This document shows, in pieces, positions 15,589 through 23,243 of a stretch of DNA of 64,000 bases. Location of the stretch: NCBI RefSeq assembly GCF_910580175.1, contig NZ_CAJTXD010000004.1:1-64000 (forward strand). The letters are read 5' to 3'. Both the position numbers and the translations under genes were made by a program. Source of the DNA: an uncultured Alistipes sp. (lineage in GTDB: Bacteria > Bacteroidota > Bacteroidia > Bacteroidales > Rikenellaceae). The notes beneath the pieces were generated by a model, which was not told the origin of the DNA, ran no database searches, and worked only from the letters and a program-made list of their open reading frames with translations. The first letter of the stretch is position 1, and the number at the start of each line of letters is the position of its first letter.

Positions 15589-16359
15589 CTAAGACATGTG
15601 TGTTTCTTCTTCTTTTTTGTGAAAAGTATAAACGGCTTTTCCGACAATAATCCGTGCCGGATGTATGGAGAAGAAAACTTTGCTTTCTCCTTCTATTTTA
15701 CGTAAAGTCGTCGATATAATTACCAAGTTATTCGGGCTTGATTGCTGTTCACAATCTTGATATTCGGCTTTGTAATTTTTAATACGGGTTTCACGGCAAT
15801 CGGTTTCCATTTTCTCTTTCGAGTAGAAACTTTTGGGGTAGTCGGTTTGTAGCTGTTTAAAAGTGGAGCCGTCCATGATTTTTTTAACTTCCGCCATGAT
15901 TTTTTCTTCATCGAACGGAAGCATTGCCCATGTTCGTCGTACTTTGTACTTGGCATAGTCGCCTTTAGCGATGGCCTTATCAAGTGATTTGCCTTCGCGT
16001 TTGAGTACTAAAACTATTGGTTGCTCGAAAGTTAGTGTGTCAATGGTGTCAGGATTTATTTCTTCTGTAAAGAGAATATCGTCGTTGCGGATTCCGCATA
16101 GCAGCATTGACCATCCTTTGATCCAGAATTTTCGGTAACACCTCGATTCTTTGTTGCCTGTTTTGAGCTTGTTGAGGGATGCGCTTGAAGTCATGATCTG
16201 CTGGGGATTTTGTGGTATTGAAGACCCCGCACTGGCGACATCCACCGGTTCGATCTTTGTTTCCTCGGAGTGATAAAAGAAATTGATTATTTGTTTGACA
16301 ACAAGAACAAGAAAGACTATGCTGCCGATAACGATAAAGGTAATATTCATTAGTTCCAT
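15589..16359 (-). CDS. Membrane-anchored protein of unknown function
   Basis: 256 residues. One hydrophobic helix (about 6-27) anchors a soluble domain through a Ser/Pro/Asn linker (about 35-65). The soluble part contains FWIKGWSMLLCGIRNDDILF, a hydrophobic strand PIVLVLKREG, a Lys-rich middle and a final beta-rich VVFSIHP-type region. No family recognised and no catalytic motif obvious. It starts 11 bases after the upstream four-helix membrane gene, so the two form a cassette with promoter and terminator. Base composition matches the accessory island. Confidence 0.6.
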   Translation of the reverse strand: MELMNITFIVIGSIVFLVLVVKQIINFFYHSEETKIEPVDVASAGSSIPQNPQQIMTSSASLNKLKTGNKESRCYRKFWIKGWSMLLCGIRNDDILFTEEINPDTIDTLTFEQPIVLVLKREGKSLDKAIAKGDYAKYKVRRTWAMLPFDEEKIMAEVKKIMDGSTFKQLQTDYPKSFYSKEKMETDCRETRIKNYKAEYQDCEQQSSPNNLVIISTTLRKIEGESKVFFSIHPARIIVGKAVYTFHKKEEETHMS

Positions 16360-16370
16360 ATGGTTTGCTT

Positions 16371-16877
16371 TTAAAGCACAATGGGAATACCCGTACGCTC
16401 CGGATCTTCGTAAATGAATTTTTCTATGTTATTTTGCATCCATGCCTGGATACCTCTTGCTGCAATAGTGAGCAAGATTATGGTTCCTATTGCAATTTTG
16501 CATTGGTCGGTATAGGTAAAGGCCATTATAGTTATAATGGCAAGAGCAATTCCCAATACAATACTCCATCGAATGAACTTGGAAGTTAGTATTAAATTTT
16601 TCCGCTCTAATCGCTTTGAAATCGTTGTGTCACAAAGCAGTACTATTACTTCAACGACAAATAGAACCAGAGTGGCTGTTATCCTATTGCTTATAGTGGA
16701 GGGTGTAATGAATGCACGTACTATGCAAAGAGTCCAAAAAACTGTACGTAAGAACGGAACAACCCAAAAGTGAAAACATTCCCACTTCTTTCTCTTTTTT
16801 GTAGTTAGTGCTTGAATGACTGGCCAGCTCGTTTTTGTGAATAGCTGTGCAATTTTGTTAAAAAATCGTAATCCCAC
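16371..16877 (-). CDS. Four-helix membrane protein, function unknown, GTG start proposed
   Basis: 168 residues from a GTG at 16877. The open frame extends to an ATG at 16991, but a perfect promoter (16982-16952) lies inside that extension, so translation must begin downstream; the GTG is the only plausible start before the first membrane helix. Four hydrophobic segments are seen (FWVVPFLRTVFWTLCIV, ITATLVLFVVEVIVLLC, WSIVLGIALAIITIMAF, IAIGTIILLTIAARGI). A short acidic/proline tail ends it. No family recognised; pairs with the following membrane-anchored protein. Confidence 0.55.
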   Translation of the reverse strand: MGLRFFNKIAQLFTKTSWPVIQALTTKKRKKWECFHFWVVPFLRTVFWTLCIVRAFITPSTISNRITATLVLFVVEVIVLLCDTTISKRLERKNLILTSKFIRWSIVLGIALAIITIMAFTYTDQCKIAIGTIILLTIAARGIQAWMQNNIEKFIYEDPERTGIPIVL

Positions 16878-16951
16878 AGTTGTAATTTTTGACCGAAACG
16901 TAGCGGTGCAAGACGGCCTTACACAACGCGCGTATTCTTGTAAAAAGCGCG

Positions 16952-16982
16952 CAAATGTACGTAAAGAGTATGGAACTACCAA
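16952..16982 (-). promoter_or_regulatory. Promoter of the second membrane cassette
   Basis: TTG (16982-16980), 20-base spacer, TACATTTG (16959-16952), exact match on the minus strand. Start expected near 16945. Confidence 0.7.
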
Positions 16983-17197
16983 AGAGGACATGGTTTTGAG
17001 CCTTTCTGTGCTATTAAAACGCCTTTATTTGTGTTGTTTTGGCCCATGTGGGCAAAAATCCCGCCATTCTCTGATTCGGTGCCGGGCGATCGGAGAGGGT
17101 GGTAGCTTCACAAATGTAAGCAAAGTGGACGCCAATTCCAAATATTAGACTCATAAAAAGCTGAATTATTGATGTTAGTGTCTGGTTTCTATATGAA

Positions 17198-17228
17198 GCC
17201 GGGCACCGTAAAATCTCCGGTGCCCGGC
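17198..17228. repeat. Stable 11-bp GC-rich hairpin
   Basis: GCCGGGCACCG (17198-17208) pairs with CGGTGCCCGGC (17218-17228). A related GGTGCCGGGC string occurs about 120 bases upstream. It has no T tract on either strand. Within the gene-free stretch 16984-17731, only this and the orphan leader below stand out; a 100-residue minus-strand frame at 17284-17586 is not convincing. Confidence 0.6.
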
Positions 17229-17497
17229 AGTACATGGACGTTGTTTCGATTTCGTTGTTTGGCCGTATTCCCCTATTTATCTGTTAGTTGTCTTTTATAC
17301 ACCGTACCATGCCGCTCAGGACTCGGGTTTCATATTCCGGGGGTGTTTCCGGGAGGATTAGGGGCGTGTCGCTTTGGCATTTGGCTCGTACTTCGTAGTA
17401 TCCGTTTGCATAGACATAGATTGTGATGCGGAGGTTGTTGCGCCACGCATTATCCGTGCATTCCGGGCAGTATGACGAGGACGTCCAAAAACAAAAA

Positions 17498-17598
17498 CAG
17501 CAGGGAATCTCACGATTGCCTGCTGCCCCCGGAGGTTGCCCTCCTAAAACTACTAACCCAAACTTAAATAAATGAAGAAACCTCACTGCGGTTGCTGA
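17498..17598 (+). promoter_or_regulatory. Orphan leader: two hairpins and an 8-residue leader peptide
   Basis: CAGCAGG/CCTGCTG (17498-17504, 17519-17525) and GGAGG/CCTCC (17531-17535, 17540-17544) form tandem hairpins. They are followed by an A-rich run (AAACTTAAATAA) directly before ATG at 17572, which opens a tiny frame, MKKPHCGC and stop (17572-17598). The layout looks like the 5' leader of a larger gene, but no co-directional gene follows; the next gene runs the opposite way. Confidence 0.4.
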
Positions 17599-17731
17599 TC
17601 CGCAGTTGACATAACAAATAACAAAGCCCGTGCCAAATGAAGATCCGGGAGTCCCGGATCGACGGAAACGACCGTTCAGGGCATCCTTGTGCCCGAATCT
17701 GATGCTATTATCGCCGGAGAGCCTTGTGCCC

Positions 17732-19276
17732 TTATAGGGCTTTCTGTGCGATTTCTTCGTTCGGGAGTACTTCGTAGACGTTCTTCGACCGGACGCTGTA
17801 CCGTGTCCAGTCGTTGAAGTTGCAATGGCGCGTTACCCATCCAGGATAGGGGCTCCATACAATTTTACGGAGTTGCAGTCCGCTTTTTTCGGCCAGTTCG
17901 GGGTCGGCCGAAAGCACTACGACGTGCCGTTGTTCGGCGGTCAGCATGCGTGCCGCTTCTTCGAGAGCTTCGGCGGTGGCGAAATGCCGGTTGTCGAATC
18001 TCTTCGGCATGTAGAATCTCGTTTCTATCACGCGGGCTTCGATCACATATTGCGGCCAGCTGTAATAGGTCTTTTCGTCTGCGAGGTTCAGTGCCACGAC
18101 GTCCCCTTTTTCTTCGCAGTAGCGATCCATCATTCGGTAGAAGTAGATGTCGGCAGGGTCTTGCACCAGTACAAAGAGGATCGCTCCGGCGTTGAACGCC
18201 AGCATGAGGCCCACAAGCCACTGTCGTAGCCGGAGGGGGGCGGTTTGCCGTAGTTCTTGCCAGAATAGTGTGATGAAATAGGGCGCAAAGAAGAATGCCG
18301 GGAAGAAGAACCGCACTTCCTTGTGTCCCAGGAAAAAATGCACCAGCAGGAACGGTATCAGTATCCACGTAACGATGTGTCGGCGGTGTGTCCAGAAGAA
18401 GCGCAGCATGGCCGCCCAGACCAGCAGTCCGAAAAGGATGCCTCCCTCGGTCAGCGAGGTTGTGAAGTAGTACCACCACGGTTCAACGCCGAATTTGAGC
18501 ATGTGGCCGTGCAGGATGTTCTCGCGCAGGTAGTTGATCGGAGTCAGCGTCCATTGGCCGTAGAACCAGCGGTCGGCGAGCAGTCCGAGGGCCAGCATGC
18601 TGCATAGGCCCGGCACCATGCCGATGAAAAGTTTCGGACGGCGGCAGAAGATCAGCATCCACAGACCATAGCCCAGCAGGGCGAATCCGCTTTGGTAGCG
18701 CACGATGAACGTGGCGCCGGCGAGCGTTCCCAGCAGCAGGCCCCAGCGGAGTTCATGTCTGCGGTCGGTCGAGGCGTAGTGCAGCGTGAGACCTGCCAGC
18801 AGCAGCAACAGGTTGCCGGTCAGCATTTCGGCGCTGAAATGCACATGCAGGTAGGCCAGGAACCAGAGGAATAGTCCGAGGGCCAGAAAGAGCCGTTCTT
18901 GTTGTTCATCGTCCGTTTCGCGGCGTACGACGCGGCCGAAAATTACGAGTGCTCCGATCGAAAGGGCGCCGCTGAACAACTGGAGCAGAAACACCAGAAA
19001 GTAGGGCGAGTAGAGGCCCGCCGCCAGCAACAACCGTCCTAAGCACCACACGATCCACGGCTGCACGCCCGAGCGCATCATCAGCGGGTACTCCCAAGCC
19101 AGATGTTCGACCGTCGGGGTGCCGAACAACTTCATGTGGGCGTATTCCAGAATCTGGTAGTGTTCGTCGTGGTGGTAGTAGCCGTGGCTGAACCAGGCGT
19201 AGAGCAGGGTCAGGAATGCGCCGGCAAGAAGGATTCCCCGGCGGCTGCAAAGGATTTTTTTAAGTTCGGGCGACAT
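17732..19276 (-). CDS. GT22 family (Alg9/PIG-B-like) mannosyltransferase
   Basis: 514 residues with about ten hydrophobic helices. The first loop has the HDEHYQILEYAHMKLFG acidic motif followed by LAWEYPLMMRSGVQPW, and later VRYQSGFAL, NYLRENILHGHMLKFG, PWWYYFTTSL and HKEVRFFFPAF, all signatures of dolichol/polyprenol-sugar-dependent GT22 enzymes. It would transfer a sugar (mannose in characterised members) from a lipid carrier on the outer face of the inner membrane. The start at 19276 is chosen because the promoter TATCTTTG lies at 19303-19296, just upstream. It is monocistronic by context; acceptor glycan unknown. Confidence 0.8.
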   Translation of the reverse strand: MSPELKKILCSRRGILLAGAFLTLLYAWFSHGYYHHDEHYQILEYAHMKLFGTPTVEHLAWEYPLMMRSGVQPWIVWCLGRLLLAAGLYSPYFLVFLLQLFSGALSIGALVIFGRVVRRETDDEQQERLFLALGLFLWFLAYLHVHFSAEMLTGNLLLLLAGLTLHYASTDRRHELRWGLLLGTLAGATFIVRYQSGFALLGYGLWMLIFCRRPKLFIGMVPGLCSMLALGLLADRWFYGQWTLTPINYLRENILHGHMLKFGVEPWWYYFTTSLTEGGILFGLLVWAAMLRFFWTHRRHIVTWILIPFLLVHFFLGHKEVRFFFPAFFFAPYFITLFWQELRQTAPLRLRQWLVGLMLAFNAGAILFVLVQDPADIYFYRMMDRYCEEKGDVVALNLADEKTYYSWPQYVIEARVIETRFYMPKRFDNRHFATAEALEEAARMLTAEQRHVVVLSADPELAEKSGLQLRKIVWSPYPGWVTRHCNFNDWTRYSVRSKNVYEVLPNEEIAQKAL

Positions 19277-19295
19277 GTAGCAGGAAATTCGGCGA

Positions 19296-19327
19296 CAAAG
19301 ATACGAATAAGCCGAATACAAAACCAA
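19296..19327 (-). promoter_or_regulatory. Promoter of the GT22 gene, embedded in a dispersed repeat
   Basis: TTG (19327-19325), 21-base spacer, TATCTTTG (19303-19296). The TTG lies within a hairpin arm of the repeat element described separately. Confidence 0.65.
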
Positions 19328-19461
19328 ACTTGTTTGGATTTTGTTGAGGCGGAAATATCTAAAACAAAGTTAAAGATACGAATAAGCGAGGGCAAAAGCA
19401 AGCTTGCTTGCATTTTGCCGAGCGAGAGTATCTTGGGCAGGGTCAAAAATACGAATAAGTT
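19297..19461 (-). repeat. Three adjacent copies of a promoter-bearing repeat element
   Basis: Copies begin with AAAGATACGAATAAGC (19297, 19372) or a decayed form (19445). Copy 1 spans 19297-19360 and copy 2 spans 19372-19434. Each contains a nearly self-complementary centre (for copy 2, GGCAAAAGCAAGC paired with GCTTGCATTTTGCC) and ends in a TATCT/GTATCTT tail, so the whole unit is an imperfect palindrome. Read on the minus strand, copy 2 also has TTG, 20 bases, TATCTTTA. A fourth copy drives the efflux operon at 51605-51668. The rest of 19462-19650 holds nothing recognisable. Confidence 0.75.
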
Positions 19462-19655
19462 GAGCACAATGCTGAATTTAAACGTACCATTGTCATAAAA
19501 ACGGCATCTCGAATCCAGGCGTCGTGGTTTGCTGCCGGCGTCGTTGTATCCTATTTTGGCTCCCACCCCGCACCCCATCCTTGGGGGCGGTCGGAATGTC
19601 GAAAGTATTCGAATTTTCACACTATTGGTGCATCAAGGTGTATAACATGAAATAG

Positions 19656-19686
19656 AAAAACCGCTTTCATGCGAAAGCGGTTTTTC
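19656..19686 (-). terminator. Terminator after the SOD gene (could act both ways)
   Basis: CCGCTTTC (19661-19668) pairs with GAAAGCGG (19673-19680) with ATGC loop, flanked by A5 on one side and T5 on the other. Confidence 0.85.
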
Positions 19687-19706
19687 CATCGAGTTTGCGG
19701 CTCCGG

Positions 19707-20354
19707 TTATTTCTTGGCGTAGCGTTCGGCGACGGTCTTCCAGTCGATGCAATTCCACAGCGCGGCTACGGCGTCGGCGCGGCGGTTGCGATAGTCCACA
19801 TAGTAGGCATGTTCCCATACATCGATGCACATCAGCGGCTTCAGCCCTTCGCGCAGCGGGTTGCCCGCATTCGGCGTGCTGACGATCGTCAGTTCGCCCG
19901 AGGGTTTTGCGGCCAGCCATACCCAGCCCGAGCCGAACAGCCCGACAGCGGCACGGCTCATCTGCGTTTTCATTTCGTCGAACGACCCGAAGCTGCGGTC
20001 GATGGCTTCGAGCAGGGTGCCCTGGGGAGCCTGCTGCGGCTTGGGCGAAAGTTGATCGAAGTAGAATTCGTGGTTCCAGGCTTGCGCCGCATTGTTGTAG
20101 ACGGCGCCTTCGGCCGTCAGTACGATGTCTTCGAGCGGTTGCCCGGCATAGGGCGAGTCGACGAGCAGTTCGTTGAGTTTGTCGACATAGCCTGCATAGT
20201 GTTTGTCGTGGTGGTAGTGCAGTGTCTCCTCGGAGATGTGGGGCGCCAGTGCATCGTAGGCGTAGGGAAGGTCGCGCGGTGCGAAGCGTGTCGCGGTGGC
20301 GGTATCGGTGTGCATAAGAAACAGCGTAAAAAGAGGTAAGATCAAAGGATTCAT
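19707..20354 (-). CDS. sodB: Superoxide dismutase, Fe/Mn family
   Basis: 215 residues. Metal ligands are visible: His in LHYHHDKHYAGYV, His in AAQAWNHEFYFDQLSP, and Asp and His in CIDVWEHAYYVDYRNR. FGSGWVWLA is the active-site strand. Converts superoxide to oxygen and hydrogen peroxide. Members usually start close to the LPYAYDALAPHIS segment; here about 28 residues precede it, including a short hydrophobic run (LILPLFTLFL) that resembles a weak signal. Either the protein is exported or the ATG at residue 14 is the real start. Lies 5 bases after the rubredoxin stop, so the two are an oxygen-protection operon. Confidence 0.9.
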   Translation of the reverse strand: MNPLILPLFTLFLMHTDTATATRFAPRDLPYAYDALAPHISEETLHYHHDKHYAGYVDKLNELLVDSPYAGQPLEDIVLTAEGAVYNNAAQAWNHEFYFDQLSPKPQQAPQGTLLEAIDRSFGSFDEMKTQMSRAAVGLFGSGWVWLAAKPSGELTIVSTPNAGNPLREGLKPLMCIDVWEHAYYVDYRNRRADAVAALWNCIDWKTVAERYAKK

Positions 20355-20359
20355 CGGTT

Positions 20360-20521
20360 TCAGTCTATCGGTTCGAAAACATCTTTCGGTTCGCCGCATA
20401 CGGGGCATATCCAGCCCTCGGGCAGTTCTTCGAACGGGGTGCCGGGTGCGATGCCGTTGTCGGGATCGCCGATCTGGGGATCGTAGATGTATTCGCAGAC
20501 GGTGCAACGATATTTTTTCAT
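20360..20521 (-). CDS. rub: Rubredoxin
   Basis: 53 residues, [20 protein letters not shown] at the start and [12 protein letters not shown] near the end: the two CxxCxx knuckles binding a single iron. It is a small electron carrier in the cytoplasm, often feeding peroxide or superoxide reductases in anaerobes. Directly upstream of SOD (5-base gap) on the minus strand. It starts at the only ATG preceding the first Cys pair. Divergently placed from tryptophanase with about 190 bases between. Confidence 0.95.
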   Translation of the reverse strand: MKKYRCTVCEYIYDPQIGDPDNGIAPGTPFEELPEGWICPVCGEPKDVFEPID

Positions 20522-20714
20522 GGCAGTAAATGATTATAAGATTCGGGATTCTGCCAACAAATAAAGTGCCCGAATCGGATTTCCCGAAAAATATTCGTAA
20601 ATTTGAAAAAGGACGGGGTGCGTGCTTGCCGTTCCGTGCGGATGGAGTGGTGCGCCGCCTTGCGCTGTCCTTGAAAACTTTACGACCGACCGAACCTTTA
20701 AAAAACTTTTTGCT

Positions 20715-22091
20715 ATGGAACTTCCCTACGCTGAACCTTATCGCATCAAGATGACCGAGGCCATCCGCACTTCCACGCGCCGGGAGCGCGAGGCTTGGAT
20801 CCGCGAGGCGCATTACAATCTTTTCAAGCTGCGCAGCGACCAGGTTACCATCGACCTGCTGACCGATTCGGGCACCGGTTCGATGAGCGACCGCCAGTGG
20901 GCCGCCATGATGACCGGCGACGAGAGCTACGCCGGTGCGTCGTCTTACTTCCGGCTCAAGGAGTGCGTCGAGCGCATCTTCGGGATGCCTTGGTTTTTGC
21001 CCACCCACCAGGGGCGTGCTGCGGAGAATGTCATCTTCTCGGCTCTCTTGAAGGAGGACGACATCGTGCCGGGCAATTCCCATTTCGACACCACCAAGGG
21101 GCATATCGAGTTCCGGCGCTGTCATGCCATCGACTGTACGATCGACGCCGCGGCCGATACGCAGCTCGAAATTCCGTTCAAGGGCGAGATGGATATCGCC
21201 AAACTCGAACGCGTGCTGCGGGAGAATCCCCGTGAGAAAATTCCCTGCGTGGTGCTGACCATTACCAACAACACAGCCGGCGGACAGCCTGTGTCGATGC
21301 GCAACATCCGCGAAACGGCCGAGGTGTGCCGTCGCTACGGTGTGCCGCTGCTCCTCGACTCGGCCCGCTTCGCCGAGAACGCCTATTTCATCAAGACCCG
21401 CGAGGAGGGCTATGCCGACAAGACCATTAAGGAGATCGTCCGCGAAATCTACACCTACGCCGATCTGATGACTATTTCAGCCAAAAAGGACGGTGTGGTC
21501 AATATGGGCGGTTTTGTGGCGATGCGCTCCGAGGAGCTGTTTCGCAAGGCCATGTCGTTCAACATCATGTATGAAGGTTACATTACCTACGGCGGCATGT
21601 CGGGACGCGATATGGATGCGTTGGCGGTGGGTCTCGACGAGAATACCGAATTCGAACAGCTCGACGCCCGCATCCGTCAGGTAAGGCTTCTGGGCGATCT
21701 GTTGGACGAGTATGGCGTGCCTTACCAGCGGCCCGCGGGCGGCCATGCGATCTTCATCGACGCCAAGAAGGTGCTGCCCGATTTGCCGAAAGAGCATTTC
21801 ATTGCCCAGACGCTGGGGGTGGAACTCTATCTGGAGGCAGGCATCCGAGGTGTGGAAATCGGTTCGATCCTCGCCGACCGCGATCCCGAGACGCACGAGA
21901 ACCGTTATCCGGCGCTCGAACTGCTGCGTCTGGCTATTCCGCGCCGCGTTTACACCGACAACCACATCCGCGTCATCGCAGCCGCCTGCCGCAACATCTA
22001 CGAGCGGCGTCATGAAATCACATCCGGTTATCGGATCACGTTCGAGGCGCCGATCCTGCGCCACTTTACAGTGGAACTGGAGAAAATATGA
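20715..22091 (+). CDS. tnaA: Tryptophanase
   Basis: 458 residues, a PLP-dependent beta-eliminating lyase converting tryptophan to indole, pyruvate and ammonia. The PLP lysine lies in TISAKKDGVVNMGG; other family motifs are GSMSDRQWAAMMTGDESYAG, HQGRAAENVIF, GNSHFDTTKGHIEF and LLDSARFAENAYF. The end IRHFT-type segment (PILRHFTVELEKI) is typical. No tnaC-like leader peptide or tnaB permease is visible nearby. The ATG at 20715 is the family start; longer frames upstream are unsupported. A strong terminator follows. Confidence 0.95.
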   Translation: MELPYAEPYRIKMTEAIRTSTRREREAWIREAHYNLFKLRSDQVTIDLLTDSGTGSMSDRQWAAMMTGDESYAGASSYFRLKECVERIFGMPWFLPTHQGRAAENVIFSALLKEDDIVPGNSHFDTTKGHIEFRRCHAIDCTIDAAADTQLEIPFKGEMDIAKLERVLRENPREKIPCVVLTITNNTAGGQPVSMRNIRETAEVCRRYGVPLLLDSARFAENAYFIKTREEGYADKTIKEIVREIYTYADLMTISAKKDGVVNMGGFVAMRSEELFRKAMSFNIMYEGYITYGGMSGRDMDALAVGLDENTEFEQLDARIRQVRLLGDLLDEYGVPYQRPAGGHAIFIDAKKVLPDLPKEHFIAQTLGVELYLEAGIRGVEIGSILADRDPETHENRYPALELLRLAIPRRVYTDNHIRVIAAACRNIYERRHEITSGYRITFEAPILRHFTVELEKI

Positions 22092-22115
22092 AATCGGGGA
22101 TAGGCCTGGAGTAGA

Positions 22116-22151
22116 AAGGAGACCGCACCTTCCAGAAGGTGCGGTCTCCTT
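22116..22151 (+). terminator. Terminator of tryptophanase
   Basis: A 15-bp perfect stem, GGAGACCGCACCTTC (22118-22132) with GAAGGTGCGGTCTCC (22135-22149), 2-base gap, flanked by AA and TT. Confidence 0.75.
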
Positions 22152-22216
22152 GTACATAAGCGTTGCCGATTGTGCCGGAGGCCGTGTCCCGCAGTCGGAA
22201 CCTGCGACGCAGGTTT

Positions 22217-23212
22217 TTATTTCATCAGGGTCTCCAGAATCTGTACGGCGTTGAGCGCGGCGCCTTTGCGGATCTGGTCGCTCACGCACCAGAACGTCAG
22301 CCCGTTGTCGCAGGCTAGGTCTTTGCGGATGCGGCCCACGTAAACTGGGTCGTGCCCGGCGACGAAGAGCGGCATGGGGTATTGCTTGTTGGCCGGATTG
22401 TCCGTCAGCACCACGCCGGGTGCGGCAGCGAACGCGGCGCGCGCCTCTTCGACCGAGAGGGGGCGTTCGGTCTCGATCCAGATGCTCTCCGAATGGGCGC
22501 GCATGACCGGCACCCGCACGCAGGTCGCCGAGACCTGCACGTCGGAGTGCATGATTTTGCGCGTCTCGTTGAACATCTTCATCTCTTCCTTGGTGTAGTC
22601 GTTGTCGGTAAAGACATCGATGTGGGGAATGACATTGTAGGCGAGCTGGAAAGCGAATTTCTCGACCGTGGGTTCCTCGCCGGCGCTCAACTGGGCGTGC
22701 TGCCGCTCCAGCTCGGCCATCGCCGCGGCTCCGGCACCGCTGGCCGACTGGTAGGAGGCCACGCGGACGCGGCGGATGTGCGACAGCCGTTCGAGAGCCT
22801 GCAAGGCCACGACCATCTGGATCGTCGTACAGTTGGGGTTGGCGATGATCCGTCGCGGCGCCTGCCGGGCATCGTCGGGGTTGACTTCGGGCACCACCAG
22901 CGGAACATCGGCATCCATACGGAAAGCGCTCGAATTGTCGATCATTATCGTGCCGTGCCGGGTAATGGTCTCCGCATATTCGCGCGACGTGCCGGCGCCG
23001 GCCGAGACCAGGGCGAAGTCGATCTCCTTGAAATCGTCGTTATGTTGCAGCAACTTGACCGTGAGTTCCTGCCCGCGGAACCGGTATGTGCGGCCGGTGC
23101 TTCGCTCCGAGCCGAACAGCACGAGACGGTCGATGGGCAGCGGCCGTTCTTCGAGAATTTTCAGAAACTCCTGGCCAACGGCGCCGCTGGCCCCTACGAT
23201 TGCGATTTTCAT
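22217..23212 (-). CDS. asd: Aspartate-semialdehyde dehydrogenase
   Basis: 331 residues; second step of the aspartate pathway, reducing aspartyl phosphate to the semialdehyde with NADPH for lysine, diaminopimelate, threonine and methionine. The NADP-binding loop [15 protein letters not shown] opens the protein. The catalytic Cys is in [11 protein letters not shown], and the substrate-binding [11 protein letters not shown] segment carries the base His. Length is normal. Lies 31 bases after the PBP1A gene in the same direction. Aspartate kinase (30.5-31.8 kb) and DapD (34.1-35.0 kb) of the same pathway are nearby. Confidence 0.95.
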   Translation of the reverse strand: MKIAIVGASGAVGQEFLKILEERPLPIDRLVLFGSERSTGRTYRFRGQELTVKLLQHNDDFKEIDFALVSAGAGTSREYAETITRHGTIMIDNSSAFRMDADVPLVVPEVNPDDARQAPRRIIANPNCTTIQMVVALQALERLSHIRRVRVASYQSASGAGAAAMAELERQHAQLSAGEEPTVEKFAFQLAYNVIPHIDVFTDNDYTKEEMKMFNETRKIMHSDVQVSATCVRVPVMRAHSESIWIETERPLSVEEARAAFAAAPGVVLTDNPANKQYPMPLFVAGHDPVYVGRIRKDLACDNGLTFWCVSDQIRKGAALNAVQILETLMK

Positions 23213-23243
23213 AGCTAATTTCTTCGGTTCTTATCAGTTTGCG

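Noticed and set aside
17284..17586. 100-residue minus-strand frame
   Set aside because: It covers the tandem-hairpin leader, has no promoter, family or signal, and composition looks noncoding.
20528..20714. tnaC-like leader peptide before tryptophanase
   Set aside because: No short frame with a Trp codon and rho-type context is visible; the leader looks plain.
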